Below are positions 50,950 to 58,763 of a stretch of DNA of 64,000 nucleotides, one piece after another. The stretch covers positions 124,001 to 188,000 of the forward strand of contig NZ_VTRU01000004.1 in NCBI RefSeq assembly GCF_008274625.1, written 5' to 3'. The notes beneath the pieces are model-generated. The model worked only from the letters and a program-made list of their open reading frames with translations, was not told where the DNA came from and ran no database searches. A program made the position numbers and the translations under genes. This stretch comes from Chryseobacterium panacisoli. Its GTDB lineage: Bacteria; Bacteroidota; Bacteroidia; Flavobacteriales; Weeksellaceae. Position 1 is the stretch's first letter, and each line of letters opens with the position of its first letter.

Positions 50950-52803
50950 TTATTCCACGGTAACAGATTTTGCAAGGTTTCTCGGTTGATCTACGTTTGC
51001 CCCTCTATATACTGCAATGTAATAAGCAAGCAGTTGCAGAGGTACGGAAGCAACGATTGGTGAGAAACATTCTGAAGTTTCAGGGATTTCAATAACATAA
51101 TCTGCCATTTCACTCACCTGACGGTCTCCTTTATTCACTACAGCGATAATTTTACCTTTTCTCGCTTTAATCTCCTGAACATTACTTACAATTTTATCAT
51201 AGTGTCCTTTTTTAGGTGCTATAATTACAATTGGCATGTTTTCATCGATCAGGGCAATGGGACCGTGCTTCATTTCTGCAGCCGGGTATCCTTCTGCATG
51301 GATGTAAGAAATTTCTTTTAATTTTAATGCTCCCTCAAGGGCAGCCGGATAATTGTATCCTCTTCCTAAATAAAGGAAATTGGTAGCTTTCACAAAGTCT
51401 TTTGCAATATTTTGCGTCAGCTCGTGGGTCGTATTCAGCACTTCTTCAATTTTCTTAGGAATGGCATCAAGCTCAGCAATTAAGCTCATAAATTCAGCGT
51501 TTCCTAAGTTTCCGTTGTGTTTTCCTAATTTAAATGCAATTAAAGTAAGAATAGTAAGCTGCGCTGTAAATGCTTTCGTAGAAGCAACCCCAATTTCAGG
51601 ACCGGCATGTGTATACGAACCGGCATCTGTAATTCTTGCAATTGAAGAATCTACAACATTACATATACCATATATAAATGCTCCTTTTTCTTTTGCCAGT
51701 TTTAAAGCAGCCATCGTATCGGCTGTCTCTCCGGACTGAGAAATTGCGATCACCACATCTTTATCAGTAATGATTGGATTTCTATATCTGAATTCTGATG
51801 CATATTCTACTTCAACAGGAATTCTTGCATATTCTTCTATCAGATATTCTCCGATAAGACCTGCATGCCATGACGTTCCACAAGCAATAATGATAATTCT
51901 GTTGGCATTTTTGAATCTCTCCACATGATCCCAGATACCAGCCATTTTGATCACTCCTTCATCTAAAAGAAGTCTTCCTCTCATGGTATCGTGTACAGAT
52001 TTAGGCTGTTCAAAGATTTCTTTAAGCATGAAATGCTCATATCCACCTTTCTCAATCTGCTCCAGGCTTAATTTAAGCTCCTGAATTTCCGGCTCAATTT
52101 TAGAGTTTTCATTGATGGTTCTGATATCTACTCCATTTTCAAGAGAGATTGTTGCCATATGTCCTTCTTCAAGGTAAATAGCTTCCTTTGTAAATTCTAC
52201 GAAAGGAGAAGCATCAGATGCAATAAAATATTCTTTGTCTCCGATTCCGATTGCCAGAGGAGAACCTAATCTTCCTACTACCAATACTCCCGGATAATCT
52301 TCATGAAGTACAGTGATTGCATACGCTCCATATACTTCATTCAACGCATATCTTACTGCAGTCGGGAAATCAGTCTCAGGATTAATATCCATAAAATACT
52401 GGAAAAGGTTTACCAATACTTCCGTATCAGTTTCTGATTTGAAAGTAAAGCCTTTTTCCGTAAGCATTTTTTTTATGGTATCATAGTTTTCAATAATACC
52501 ATTATGTACAACTGCTATTTTTCCGTTGTTTGACAAGTGCGGATGGGAGTTTCTGTCGCTTGGAACTCCGTGGGTTGCCCAACGGGTATGCCCCATTCCA
52601 ATTTTAGACTTCCCTTTTAATTCTTTCGAAATATTCACCAAATCCTCAACTTTACCTTTTGTTTTTTCTACTTCCAGTTTGTTGTCTGGACTTTCTAAAA
52701 CAATTCCGGCACTGTCATACCCTCTATATTCTAATCTTCTAAGACCATTAATTACAATTTCGTAAGCGTCTTGAAAACCTGTATATCCTACTATTCCGCA
52801 CAT
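50950..52803 (-). CDS. glmS: Glutamine-fructose-6-phosphate aminotransferase GlmS
   Basis: A 617-aa enzyme that makes glucosamine-6-phosphate from fructose-6-phosphate and glutamine, the first step to UDP-GlcNAc for peptidoglycan. Residue 2 is the catalytic cysteine (CGIVGYTG) of the glutaminase domain (1-230), with GHTRWATHG near residue 70. Two SIS sugar-isomerase domains follow, with IIIACGTSWHAGL (about 310) and SQSGETADT (about 355), then LKLKEISYIHAEGYPAAEMK and the C-terminal AKSVTVE. Length is normal. It follows the DUF4270 gene by 37 bp. Confidence 0.97.
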   Translation of the reverse strand: MCGIVGYTGFQDAYEIVINGLRRLEYRGYDSAGIVLESPDNKLEVEKTKGKVEDLVNISKELKGKSKIGMGHTRWATHGVPSDRNSHPHLSNNGKIAVVHNGIIENYDTIKKMLTEKGFTFKSETDTEVLVNLFQYFMDINPETDFPTAVRYALNEVYGAYAITVLHEDYPGVLVVGRLGSPLAIGIGDKEYFIASDASPFVEFTKEAIYLEEGHMATISLENGVDIRTINENSKIEPEIQELKLSLEQIEKGGYEHFMLKEIFEQPKSVHDTMRGRLLLDEGVIKMAGIWDHVERFKNANRIIIIACGTSWHAGLIGEYLIEEYARIPVEVEYASEFRYRNPIITDKDVVIAISQSGETADTMAALKLAKEKGAFIYGICNVVDSSIARITDAGSYTHAGPEIGVASTKAFTAQLTILTLIAFKLGKHNGNLGNAEFMSLIAELDAIPKKIEEVLNTTHELTQNIAKDFVKATNFLYLGRGYNYPAALEGALKLKEISYIHAEGYPAAEMKHGPIALIDENMPIVIIAPKKGHYDKIVSNVQEIKARKGKIIAVVNKGDRQVSEMADYVIEIPETSECFSPIVASVPLQLLAYYIAVYRGANVDQPRNLAKSVTVE

Positions 52804-52840
52804 ATTATATTTTGTCTAGTGTATTTTGTATTTATTGTAT

Positions 52841-54481
52841 CTATTTTTTTGTACCATAAGTCACCATCAGCTGGATTCTCTTAGGATTGGCATTCGTTTT
52901 ATCTATACCTGTCAGAATAATTCTGTTCATATCAAATGCTCTTGTTGTATTACGAACTCCTAAAAGGGTTCCTGTAGCATTTGTTGCAAATGTTCCTGCA
53001 CTGATTAATAATGGTAAATTTTTGATTAAATTCCCATCACTGTCTTTTGCTTCTTCAACAAGATCCTTGATTGTTTTTGTTACTATAATATCATAGTAAT
53101 CCTTATCCTTATTATAATTATATAAACCAAGTCCTGTTGATAAATCTGATGTATAAGCTAACTTTGAGAAATCAATAGTACCATTAGTATTTAAAGTATT
53201 GTTTAAAAGTGTAAACTTGCGATCTTCTGTTGAGTTGGTATTCTTCCAGCTTAAAGGATCTACATATACTCTTATCTTAGCACTTAAAATACCTGCTTTC
53301 TTTTCAACATAGATCTTCCTAAGGTCTGCAATTGTCTCATCCTTAATTTTCATTACTACAGAAGGACCACCCATTCCCTGAATATAAAGTTTTTCATCAC
53401 CTTCGTTAGAGTTGCTTGCCGCTAAAGCATTAGCGACAGGAGTTCCGGCGTTGTTGTATTCATATAGTCCGATATGAGCATTAGAACCTCCTAAGTTGAA
53501 AACAAGATTTGTTTGTGGTCTTGTTGTTGTTCCGTTATCTGTTTTGTCATATTTGTAATACATGATAAGCTGCAGATCATTAGGAGAGAACTGATAAAGA
53601 TATTTATCAGTTTCATCAACAGAAATTTTTATTCCTTTAAAATATCTGATAAAGTTAGAAGCATCCTGAAGTTCAGGTTTTCCTTTTTTGTCAAGGATAT
53701 GAGTCTGGAAAAAGTTTGTATTGCTCAATTTCATTCTGAAACCAAGATTTCCTGTAAATACAACTGAATTATCAGATTTTTTAGTAATAGATATAGAATT
53801 AATGTTACCGTCAAACACTCCTGATCCTAACAATTCGCCAGTGCTTATTGATTTATTGGAACGTTTAAAAGTATCATCATTTGAATCTAAGAACGTAGTA
53901 ACTTCATGTACATTGATCTTCATTGATTTTGAAACTCCTCCCCCAATTTTACCGTATTTACGAACAGGATAAGTTTTCTTCTCAATTGAAACGGCTGTAG
54001 CCACTCCATCTACTGGAAAATCACTTTTCTCAAATGTATTTGTTTTTAATGAATCGCTTTCAAAGAAATAGGTATTCGCTGTAGTATTCGCAGGTGGTCT
54101 TACTACAAGAACAACAGAGTCTACTTTTGGATTAGCTCCGTTAAAATCATAATTATCTACCGGCATTCTCAGCTGAGTAACGTAAGATGCTCTCTGCATT
54201 CCAAACTGACTTTCAGTAAAAGCTCCAAGAACACCAACATATGAAGCTGTACCGGATTCATTCACCCCGCTGATTAATCTGGCAGCATCACTTCTGATTG
54301 AATCGTTATTGTTGTAATTGTATGCGATAACTGGATATGAAATTTCATTACCTTGTGCTGCATCATCATTGAACAACTGCTCCCCAAGAGAATCCGGATC
54401 CGGTTCACAGTTATAAAGGATTGTACTTCCGAAAATCGCCAATAAAAGCATGGCGAAGGTCCTTTTAAGATTATGAGTCAT
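52841..54481 (-). CDS. DUF4270 surface lipoprotein
   Basis: A 546-aa protein with a lipobox (TILYNC-E) and an aspartate-rich start (EPDPDSLGEQLFNDD). It has the DUF4270 pattern: RMPVDNYDFNG-PKVDSVVLVVRP near residue 100 and a C-terminal RIILTGIDK-NPKRIQLMVTYG ending. DUF4270 lipoproteins lie between a glycogen-synthase-like gene and glmS in many flavobacteria; the function is not established. It is 13 bp after the GT5 gene and shares its transcript. Confidence 0.88.
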   Translation of the reverse strand: MTHNLKRTFAMLLLAIFGSTILYNCEPDPDSLGEQLFNDDAAQGNEISYPVIAYNYNNNDSIRSDAARLISGVNESGTASYVGVLGAFTESQFGMQRASYVTQLRMPVDNYDFNGANPKVDSVVLVVRPPANTTANTYFFESDSLKTNTFEKSDFPVDGVATAVSIEKKTYPVRKYGKIGGGVSKSMKINVHEVTTFLDSNDDTFKRSNKSISTGELLGSGVFDGNINSISITKKSDNSVVFTGNLGFRMKLSNTNFFQTHILDKKGKPELQDASNFIRYFKGIKISVDETDKYLYQFSPNDLQLIMYYKYDKTDNGTTTRPQTNLVFNLGGSNAHIGLYEYNNAGTPVANALAASNSNEGDEKLYIQGMGGPSVVMKIKDETIADLRKIYVEKKAGILSAKIRVYVDPLSWKNTNSTEDRKFTLLNNTLNTNGTIDFSKLAYTSDLSTGLGLYNYNKDKDYYDIIVTKTIKDLVEEAKDSDGNLIKNLPLLISAGTFATNATGTLLGVRNTTRAFDMNRIILTGIDKTNANPKRIQLMVTYGTKK

Positions 54482-54494
54482 TAAAAATGTGTTT

Positions 54495-55265
54495 TTAATA
54501 AAGTTGATTTATAGAATCTATGTCAAGATATTCCGACTTCTCAGTAGCGGTTTCATTGAAAGCCTTATCCAGGTCTTCATCCAGAAACTCGTCGCCTTTC
54601 ACAACAGCATTTACATAGTTCATACTTTCGATAACAAAACTTTTAATTGTTGGGTTATCTAACGCTTTTAATCCCGAAATATTATCAAACTGTAGTTTTT
54701 CGTCGATCTTTTTATCCAGATCCGCATCTTTCTCATTATACAGAGAAAGTACGATTTTTGCGTCTTTGAAATAAGTATCTGATTCGTAGTAAGTTTTAAG
54801 ATAAATTGGAACAAAAGAAGCCATCCATCCATTCAAATGGATTACATCCGGTACCCAATTTAACTTTTTAATGGTTTCAATCACTCCTCTGGCAAAGAAA
54901 ATAGCTCTTTCGTCATTGTCTTCGAAAGGATTTCCTTCATCGTCAAAATAATATTGTTTTCTTTTGAAATATTCTTCGTTGTCAATAAAGTAAACCTGAA
55001 GTCTTTCCCCCGGAAGAGACGCTACTTTAATGATCAGAGGCTGGTCCAGGTCATTGATAATAATATTCATTCCTGAAAGACGGATCACCTCATGAAGCTG
55101 GAATTTCCTCTCACTTATTTGTCCAAATCTTGGCATAAAAACTCTTACATCATTGCCTTCTTGGTGCATCTTAAGTGCCATTTTGTTTACCACTGCAGCC
55201 ATATTGGTATCTTCCTGATATGGATACATCTCTGTAGTAATGTACAGTATTTTTTGATTCGGCAT
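54495..55265 (-). CDS. Glycogen synthase-like protein, GT5 N-terminal domain only
   Basis: From ATG 55265 (MPNQKILYITTEMYPYQ; an in-frame ATG at 55307 adds 14 residues) the protein has 256 residues. It matches only the N-terminal Rossmann domain of glycogen/starch synthase (GT5): YITTEMYPYQEDTNMAAVV near the start and PDVIHLNGWMASFVPIYL in the middle. Full enzymes have about 470-500 residues and a C-terminal GT1-type domain that binds ADP-glucose; that half is absent. It is therefore probably not a catalytic glycogen synthase. It heads the operon with DUF4270 and glmS. Confidence 0.85.
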   Translation of the reverse strand: MPNQKILYITTEMYPYQEDTNMAAVVNKMALKMHQEGNDVRVFMPRFGQISERKFQLHEVIRLSGMNIIINDLDQPLIIKVASLPGERLQVYFIDNEEYFKRKQYYFDDEGNPFEDNDERAIFFARGVIETIKKLNWVPDVIHLNGWMASFVPIYLKTYYESDTYFKDAKIVLSLYNEKDADLDKKIDEKLQFDNISGLKALDNPTIKSFVIESMNYVNAVVKGDEFLDEDLDKAFNETATEKSEYLDIDSINQLY

Positions 55266-55304
55266 AAACTTTCTATCTAATTTTTGTAAAAATGCTTTAA
55301 TGTG

Positions 55305-55312
55305 CAAAATTA
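55305..55312 (-). promoter_or_regulatory. -7 promoter element of the GT5-DUF4270-glmS operon
   Basis: TAATTTTG on the minus strand matches TAnnTTTG and lies 39 bp upstream of ATG 55265. Confidence 0.5.
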
Positions 55313-55408
55313 CAAAAAAACATCCAACATTATTTTAATTAACATTTTTTTACGAAAATTCCCTTTTCCAAATTATTAAAAGTGCATATTATTATACGAT
55401 ATTTTTAG

Positions 55409-55416
55409 TATTTTTG
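55409..55416 (+). promoter_or_regulatory. -7 promoter element of panC
   Basis: TATTTTTG matches TAnnTTTG and lies 20 bp upstream of the panC ATG; the spacer holds the opposing promoter of the GT5 operon. Confidence 0.5.
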
Positions 55417-55436
55417 AAATAGCATTAAAATAAACT

Positions 55437-56285
55437 ATGGAAGTTATAAAAAACAGGAAAGTCCTTCAGGATTTTATTGAAAGACAGAAAGAAATGGGGA
55501 AAAGAATTGGCTTTGCACCTACTATGGGCGCTTTACATAAAGGCCATCTTTCTCTGTATGAAGAGGCAAGAAAAGAAAATGACCTTGTTATTTCTTCAAT
55601 TTTTGTAAATCCAACCCAGTTCAATAATTCTGAAGATCTTGAAAAATACCCAAGGGATGTTAACAGAGACATTCTTATTCTTCAAACTTCAGGTCTTGTA
55701 GATGCCGTTTACATTCCTGAGGTAGCAGATATCTACCCTGAAAAAACTGAAAGCCAGCGCTATGATTTTGATGGATTGGAAAATGAGATGGAAGGAAAAT
55801 CCAGACCGGGACATTTTGATGGTGTAGGAACTGTTGTAGAAGAGCTTTTCAGACAGATACAGCCTGACAATGCTTATTTTGGAGAAAAGGACTTCCAGCA
55901 GCTTGCTATTATTAAAAAGATGGTAGATAAAAAACATCTTCCCGTTAAAATATCAGGAGTTCCAATCTATAGAGCAGAAAACGGATTGGCATTAAGCTCA
56001 AGAAACCAGAGACTTCATGAAGACCGAAAAGAAGCTTCTAAAGTCATTTATGAGACCTTAAATAAAGTAAATGACTGGTTCAGAACCGTTACAATACCGG
56101 AAATAAAGGAAAGGGTAACAGATATTTTCGACAACCAGCAGGGGATGAAGCTGGAATACTTCCTGATTGCTGATGAAAACACTCTGCAGGAAACAGATTT
56201 CTTCTATAAGGACAGAAAATTCAGGGCCTTTATTGTAGTAGTGGTAGATGGTGTAAGACTAATTGACAATATGCACTTAGATTAA
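55437..56285 (+). CDS. panC: Pantoate-beta-alanine ligase PanC
   Basis: A 282-aa enzyme that joins pantoate and beta-alanine with ATP to give pantothenate, the precursor of coenzyme A. The HIGH-type motif PTMGALHKGHLSL is near residue 28, followed by SIFVNPTQFNNSEDLEKYPR, the pantoate-binding EGKSRPGHFDGVGTVV near 120, and the KMSKS-equivalent ENGLALSSRNQRL near 182. Length fits. It is monocistronic, with its own promoter element and terminator. Confidence 0.97.
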   Translation: MEVIKNRKVLQDFIERQKEMGKRIGFAPTMGALHKGHLSLYEEARKENDLVISSIFVNPTQFNNSEDLEKYPRDVNRDILILQTSGLVDAVYIPEVADIYPEKTESQRYDFDGLENEMEGKSRPGHFDGVGTVVEELFRQIQPDNAYFGEKDFQQLAIIKKMVDKKHLPVKISGVPIYRAENGLALSSRNQRLHEDRKEASKVIYETLNKVNDWFRTVTIPEIKERVTDIFDNQQGMKLEYFLIADENTLQETDFFYKDRKFRAFIVVVVDGVRLIDNMHLD

Positions 56286-56318
56286 TACTAAAAGAACATA
56301 TATTTTTATAAAATATAG

Positions 56319-56347
56319 ACTCTGATGGCAACGTCAGAGTTTTTATG
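56319..56347 (+). terminator. Terminator after panC
   Basis: ACTCTGA and TCAGAGT form a 7-bp stem with an 8-nt loop, followed by TTTTTATG. Confidence 0.7.
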
Positions 56348-56402
56348 TAATAAAAACCAATCAGTCCAATCATATGCTGTTATTGTCAGACTGAATGCAA
56401 AA

Positions 56403-56431
56403 ATCAAAGGCCTCCTGAAGGAAGCCTTTGA
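56403..56431. terminator. Hairpin terminator of the tRNA cluster
   Basis: TCAAAGGC and GCCTTTGA form a stem (with an inner TCC/GGA) between panC and the minus-strand tRNA genes. On the minus strand it is followed by TTTTTG and lies 55 bp after the last tRNA. Confidence 0.55.
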
Positions 56432-56485
56432 AACACCAAATCACAAAATATTAATATGAAAAAAATTTACTTTTCAGTAAACTTG

Positions 56486-56558
56486 TGACCCGGCTGGGAT
56501 TCGAACCCAGGACCCATACATTAAAAGTGTATTGCTCTACCAGCTGAGCTACCGAGTC
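56486..56558 (-). tRNA. tRNA-Lys (anticodon TTT), copy 2
   Basis: A 73-nt cloverleaf on the minus strand: acceptor GACTCGG with CCGGGTC, D-loop AGCTCAGCTGGTAGAGC, anticodon arm ATACA-CTTTTAA-TGTAT (anticodon TTT) and GGTTCGAATCC T-arm. Discriminator A; CCA not encoded. It is identical to the copy at 56733-56805. Confidence 0.97.
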
Positions 56559-56613
56559 GGCCACAATTAAAATGAAATAAATTTCAATATTAATTATAAA
56601 TTTTTCTTTGCAG

Positions 56614-56696
56614 TGCCTGCGACTGGACTCGAACCAGCACATCCTTAGGAAACCACCCCCTCAAGATGGCGTGTCTACCAATTTCACCACGCAGGC
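56614..56696 (-). tRNA. tRNA-Leu (anticodon GAG)
   Basis: An 83-nt class II tRNA on the minus strand starting GCCTGCGTGGTGAAATTGG. The anticodon arm CCATC-TTGAGGG-GGTGG gives GAG (leucine CUC/CUU). It has a variable arm and a GGTTCGAGTCC T-arm. Discriminator A; CCA not encoded. Confidence 0.96.
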
Positions 56697-56732
56697 AATA
56701 AAATTACGAAATCCAGTAATTTTTATTGCTTG

Positions 56733-56805
56733 TGACCCGGCTGGGATTCGAACCCAGGACCCATACATTAAAAGTGTATTGCTCTACCAGCTGAGCTACC
56801 GAGTC
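56733..56805 (-). tRNA. tRNA-Lys (anticodon TTT), copy 1
   Basis: Same 73-nt sequence as the copy at 56486-56558. It is the first gene of the minus-strand tRNA cluster, directly behind a promoter with both -33 and -7 elements. Confidence 0.97.
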
Positions 56806-56859
56806 GGTCACTTACTTATCAAGTTTTCATTTAAGTAATGTCCCTTGTTTTAAGTGGTG

Positions 56860-56888
56860 CAAAGATATGACTTTTTTCTTTATCTCAA
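56860..56888 (-). promoter_or_regulatory. Promoter of the tRNA-Lys/Leu/Lys cluster
   Basis: On the minus strand TTG (56886-56888) and TATCTTTG (56860-56867) are 18 bp apart, close to the Bacteroidota -33/-7 spacing. The first tRNA begins 54 bp downstream of the -7 element. Confidence 0.6.
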
Positions 56889-56920
56889 AACTTTTTCGCA
56901 AATTTGTTTAAAAAAAATTC

Positions 56921-57436
56921 ATGGTAATTTCATTGATCGGATACATGGGGAGTGGCAAATCTCACATTTCCAAAATATTAAGCGAAAAAATCGATTTTAA
57001 ATTGATTGATCTCGATAAAGAGATTTCCAGAAGAAATAAATTAACCATTCCGGAAATTTTTGAGAAGAAGGGCGAAATTTACTTTAGAAAGCTGGAAAGA
57101 GAGGCCCTGGAAGAGATATTGGCTTCGGAAGAAAATGTAGTTTTAAGTCTTGGCGGAGGAACTCCTGTTTATTACAATAATATGGAGATCATTAATCATA
57201 ATTCCAAAAGTGTCTTTTTAAGAAGTTCTGTAGGAACATTGGTTGAAAGACTTTCAAAACAGAAAGAAAAAAGACCTCTGATTGCCAATATATCTGATGA
57301 AGACCTCCCGGAATTCATCGCTAAACATTTATTTGAAAGAAATCAGTTTTACAGTAAAGCACAATTCACTGTAGGTACAGATTCCAGAGAACCGGAAGAC
57401 ATTGTCAACGAAATAATAGAAAAGCTCTATCTCTAG
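56921..57436 (+). CDS. aroK: Shikimate kinase AroK
   Basis: A 171-aa P-loop kinase that phosphorylates shikimate at O3 in the pathway to chorismate. It has the Walker A GYMGSGKS near residue 7, the shikimate-binding DLDKEI (Asp near 33) with FRKLEREAL, the GGGTPVYY motif near 78, and the lid arginine in KEKRPLI. Length is typical. The stop codon lies in a terminator hairpin shared with the convergent S4 gene. Confidence 0.96.
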   Translation: MVISLIGYMGSGKSHISKILSEKIDFKLIDLDKEISRRNKLTIPEIFEKKGEIYFRKLEREALEEILASEENVVLSLGGGTPVYYNNMEIINHNSKSVFLRSSVGTLVERLSKQKEKRPLIANISDEDLPEFIAKHLFERNQFYSKAQFTVGTDSREPEDIVNEIIEKLYL

Positions 57437-57449
57437 AGCTTTTACTTTT
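57420..57449. terminator. Bidirectional terminator overlapping the aroK stop
   Basis: AAAAGCTCTA pairs perfectly with TAGAGCTTTT around TCTC and is followed by ACTTTTAT; the stem covers the aroK stop codon. The convergent S4 gene ends 4 bp beyond. Confidence 0.75.
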
Positions 57450-57452
57450 ATA

Positions 57453-57890
57453 TTAATCTGCGTTTTCCTCTTCATTATCTGTCTCCCCAAAGAAATCATC
57501 CCAGTCTGTGAAGTCTGAAGCAATGTCATTACCTACATAATCGTCCATTTCCCTTCTGTCTTTCTTTGTAGGTCTTCCCTCTCCTTTGTTTCTGTAATAG
57601 TCTTGTGACATCTTGCGAAGTTTCAACAGTTCATATTGTTCTTTATCGGTCACATCCTGGATATGGAGGGGCACCAATTTAGCACCTATTCTGCTTTTAG
57701 GAATCTGAATTACCTTTATTTTATAATCAATCTGATTCTTACGGATTTTAATAGTATCCCCTTCTTTTACCTCTTTAGATGACTTTACGGCAGACGTTCC
57801 TATAGAAACTCTATTCTTTTTAATCTCCTCTGTTGCAATACTTCTCGTCTTATAAAAACGAATGCTCCATAAAAATTTATCTATTCTCAT
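57453..57890 (-). CDS. S4-domain RNA-binding protein (HslR/Hsp15-like)
   Basis: A 145-aa protein. The S4 domain is at the N-terminus (RIDKFLWSIRFYKTRSIATE, then VSIGTSAVKSSKEVKEGD), with the family's charged loop KIRKNQIDYKIKV. A basic middle part (KGEGRPTKKDRREMDDYV) and an acidic tail follow. This matches Hsp15/HslR, which binds stalled 50S subunits carrying nascent chains. The acidic C-terminal tail (GETDNEEENAD) is longer than in E. coli. Recycling of stalled ribosomes is the inferred role. Confidence 0.88.
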   Translation of the reverse strand: MRIDKFLWSIRFYKTRSIATEEIKKNRVSIGTSAVKSSKEVKEGDTIKIRKNQIDYKIKVIQIPKSRIGAKLVPLHIQDVTDKEQYELLKLRKMSQDYYRNKGEGRPTKKDRREMDDYVGNDIASDFTDWDDFFGETDNEEENAD

Positions 57891-57899
57891 AATTTTTTA

Positions 57900-57907
57900 T
57901 ACTTTTG
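57900..57907 (+). promoter_or_regulatory. -7 promoter element of the lipoprotein gene at 57946
   Basis: TACTTTTG matches TAnnTTTG and lies 38 bp before the ATG. Confidence 0.45.
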
Positions 57908-57945
57908 CCGTTATATTATTTGTAAAGTAATTAAAGTTTTTTGAA

Positions 57946-58698
57946 ATGAAAAAAATATTTTTATATATCCTTGCAGGATCTTTGTGTTTTTCTGCTTGTA
58001 AGAAAGATGATGAAACGTCACCCTATGTAGAACCGGAAGATATTGCTACGCAAAACACGTATGATGATCAAGCCATTAAGAAGTTCATGGATGAAAACTA
58101 TCTTGATACACAAGGGAATATAAAAGCATTCAGCACTACAGATACTATAGATGATAACGAAAAGAAACTATCTGAGCTATCCCCAATAACCCTTCCTTCC
58201 GGAACAATTTATATCATGAGAAGCGGAGCCCAGCCTTCACCGGCTGCTGGAAAAACCATTGAAAGTACAGATATCATCAAAATTATGGGAAGAGTTTACT
58301 CTTATCTGGCCGTTAATTCTGACGGAAATACTTCATTTCAGGCAAAAGCTGCATTTTTAAATACCATTGATGGAACGGGTATACCTGTTATTGATCCCAT
58401 GTTTTATTACACAAAGAAATCAATACTAGAGTCCGGTACAACTGATGCGGCAAAAAAGGCAAGTTATTATCAAATCCCTGGTTTCAGAGAAGCTTTACAG
58501 AAGTTCAAAGCATTTGATAATCTTTCCAATGAAGCACCTTATAATTTACAGGGAGTAATTATTGTTCCTTCCAGAGCTGCTTTTGCAAGAAACCCTCATT
58601 ATCCGTACTTAAATACTTCTTACAGAAATAAATCTTTTGTATTCAACTTTCAGATTTATGGAAGAGAGGACAGACCAAATGGTGAGAAACAAGATTAA
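57946..58698 (+). CDS. Lipoprotein of unknown function (250 aa)
   Basis: It has a lipobox (LCFSAC-K) and an acidic segment (KKDDETSPYVEPED) after the anchor. The mature part contains KFMDENYLDTQGNIKAF near residue 45 and, near the end, a strand-turn-strand segment with NLQGVIIVPSRAAFARN. This C-terminal piece, plus the position of the aromatic residues, is reminiscent of FKBP-type prolyl isomerases found as lipoproteins in flavobacteria, but the active-site residues are not clear. I leave the function open. Confidence 0.7.
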   Translation: MKKIFLYILAGSLCFSACKKDDETSPYVEPEDIATQNTYDDQAIKKFMDENYLDTQGNIKAFSTTDTIDDNEKKLSELSPITLPSGTIYIMRSGAQPSPAAGKTIESTDIIKIMGRVYSYLAVNSDGNTSFQAKAAFLNTIDGTGIPVIDPMFYYTKKSILESGTTDAAKKASYYQIPGFREALQKFKAFDNLSNEAPYNLQGVIIVPSRAAFARNPHYPYLNTSYRNKSFVFNFQIYGREDRPNGEKQD

Positions 58699-58718
58699 GA
58701 AATAATAAAATTAATAAT

Positions 58719-58756
58719 AAACAGCCCTCCAATAATTATTGAAGGGCTGTTTATTT
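58719..58756. terminator. Bidirectional terminator
   Basis: AAACAGCCCT pairs perfectly with AGGGCTGTTT around a short AT-rich inner stem; T-runs on both sides serve the lipoprotein gene and the convergent glutamate-synthase-like gene. Confidence 0.85.
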
Positions 58757-58763
58757 ATCAGTA

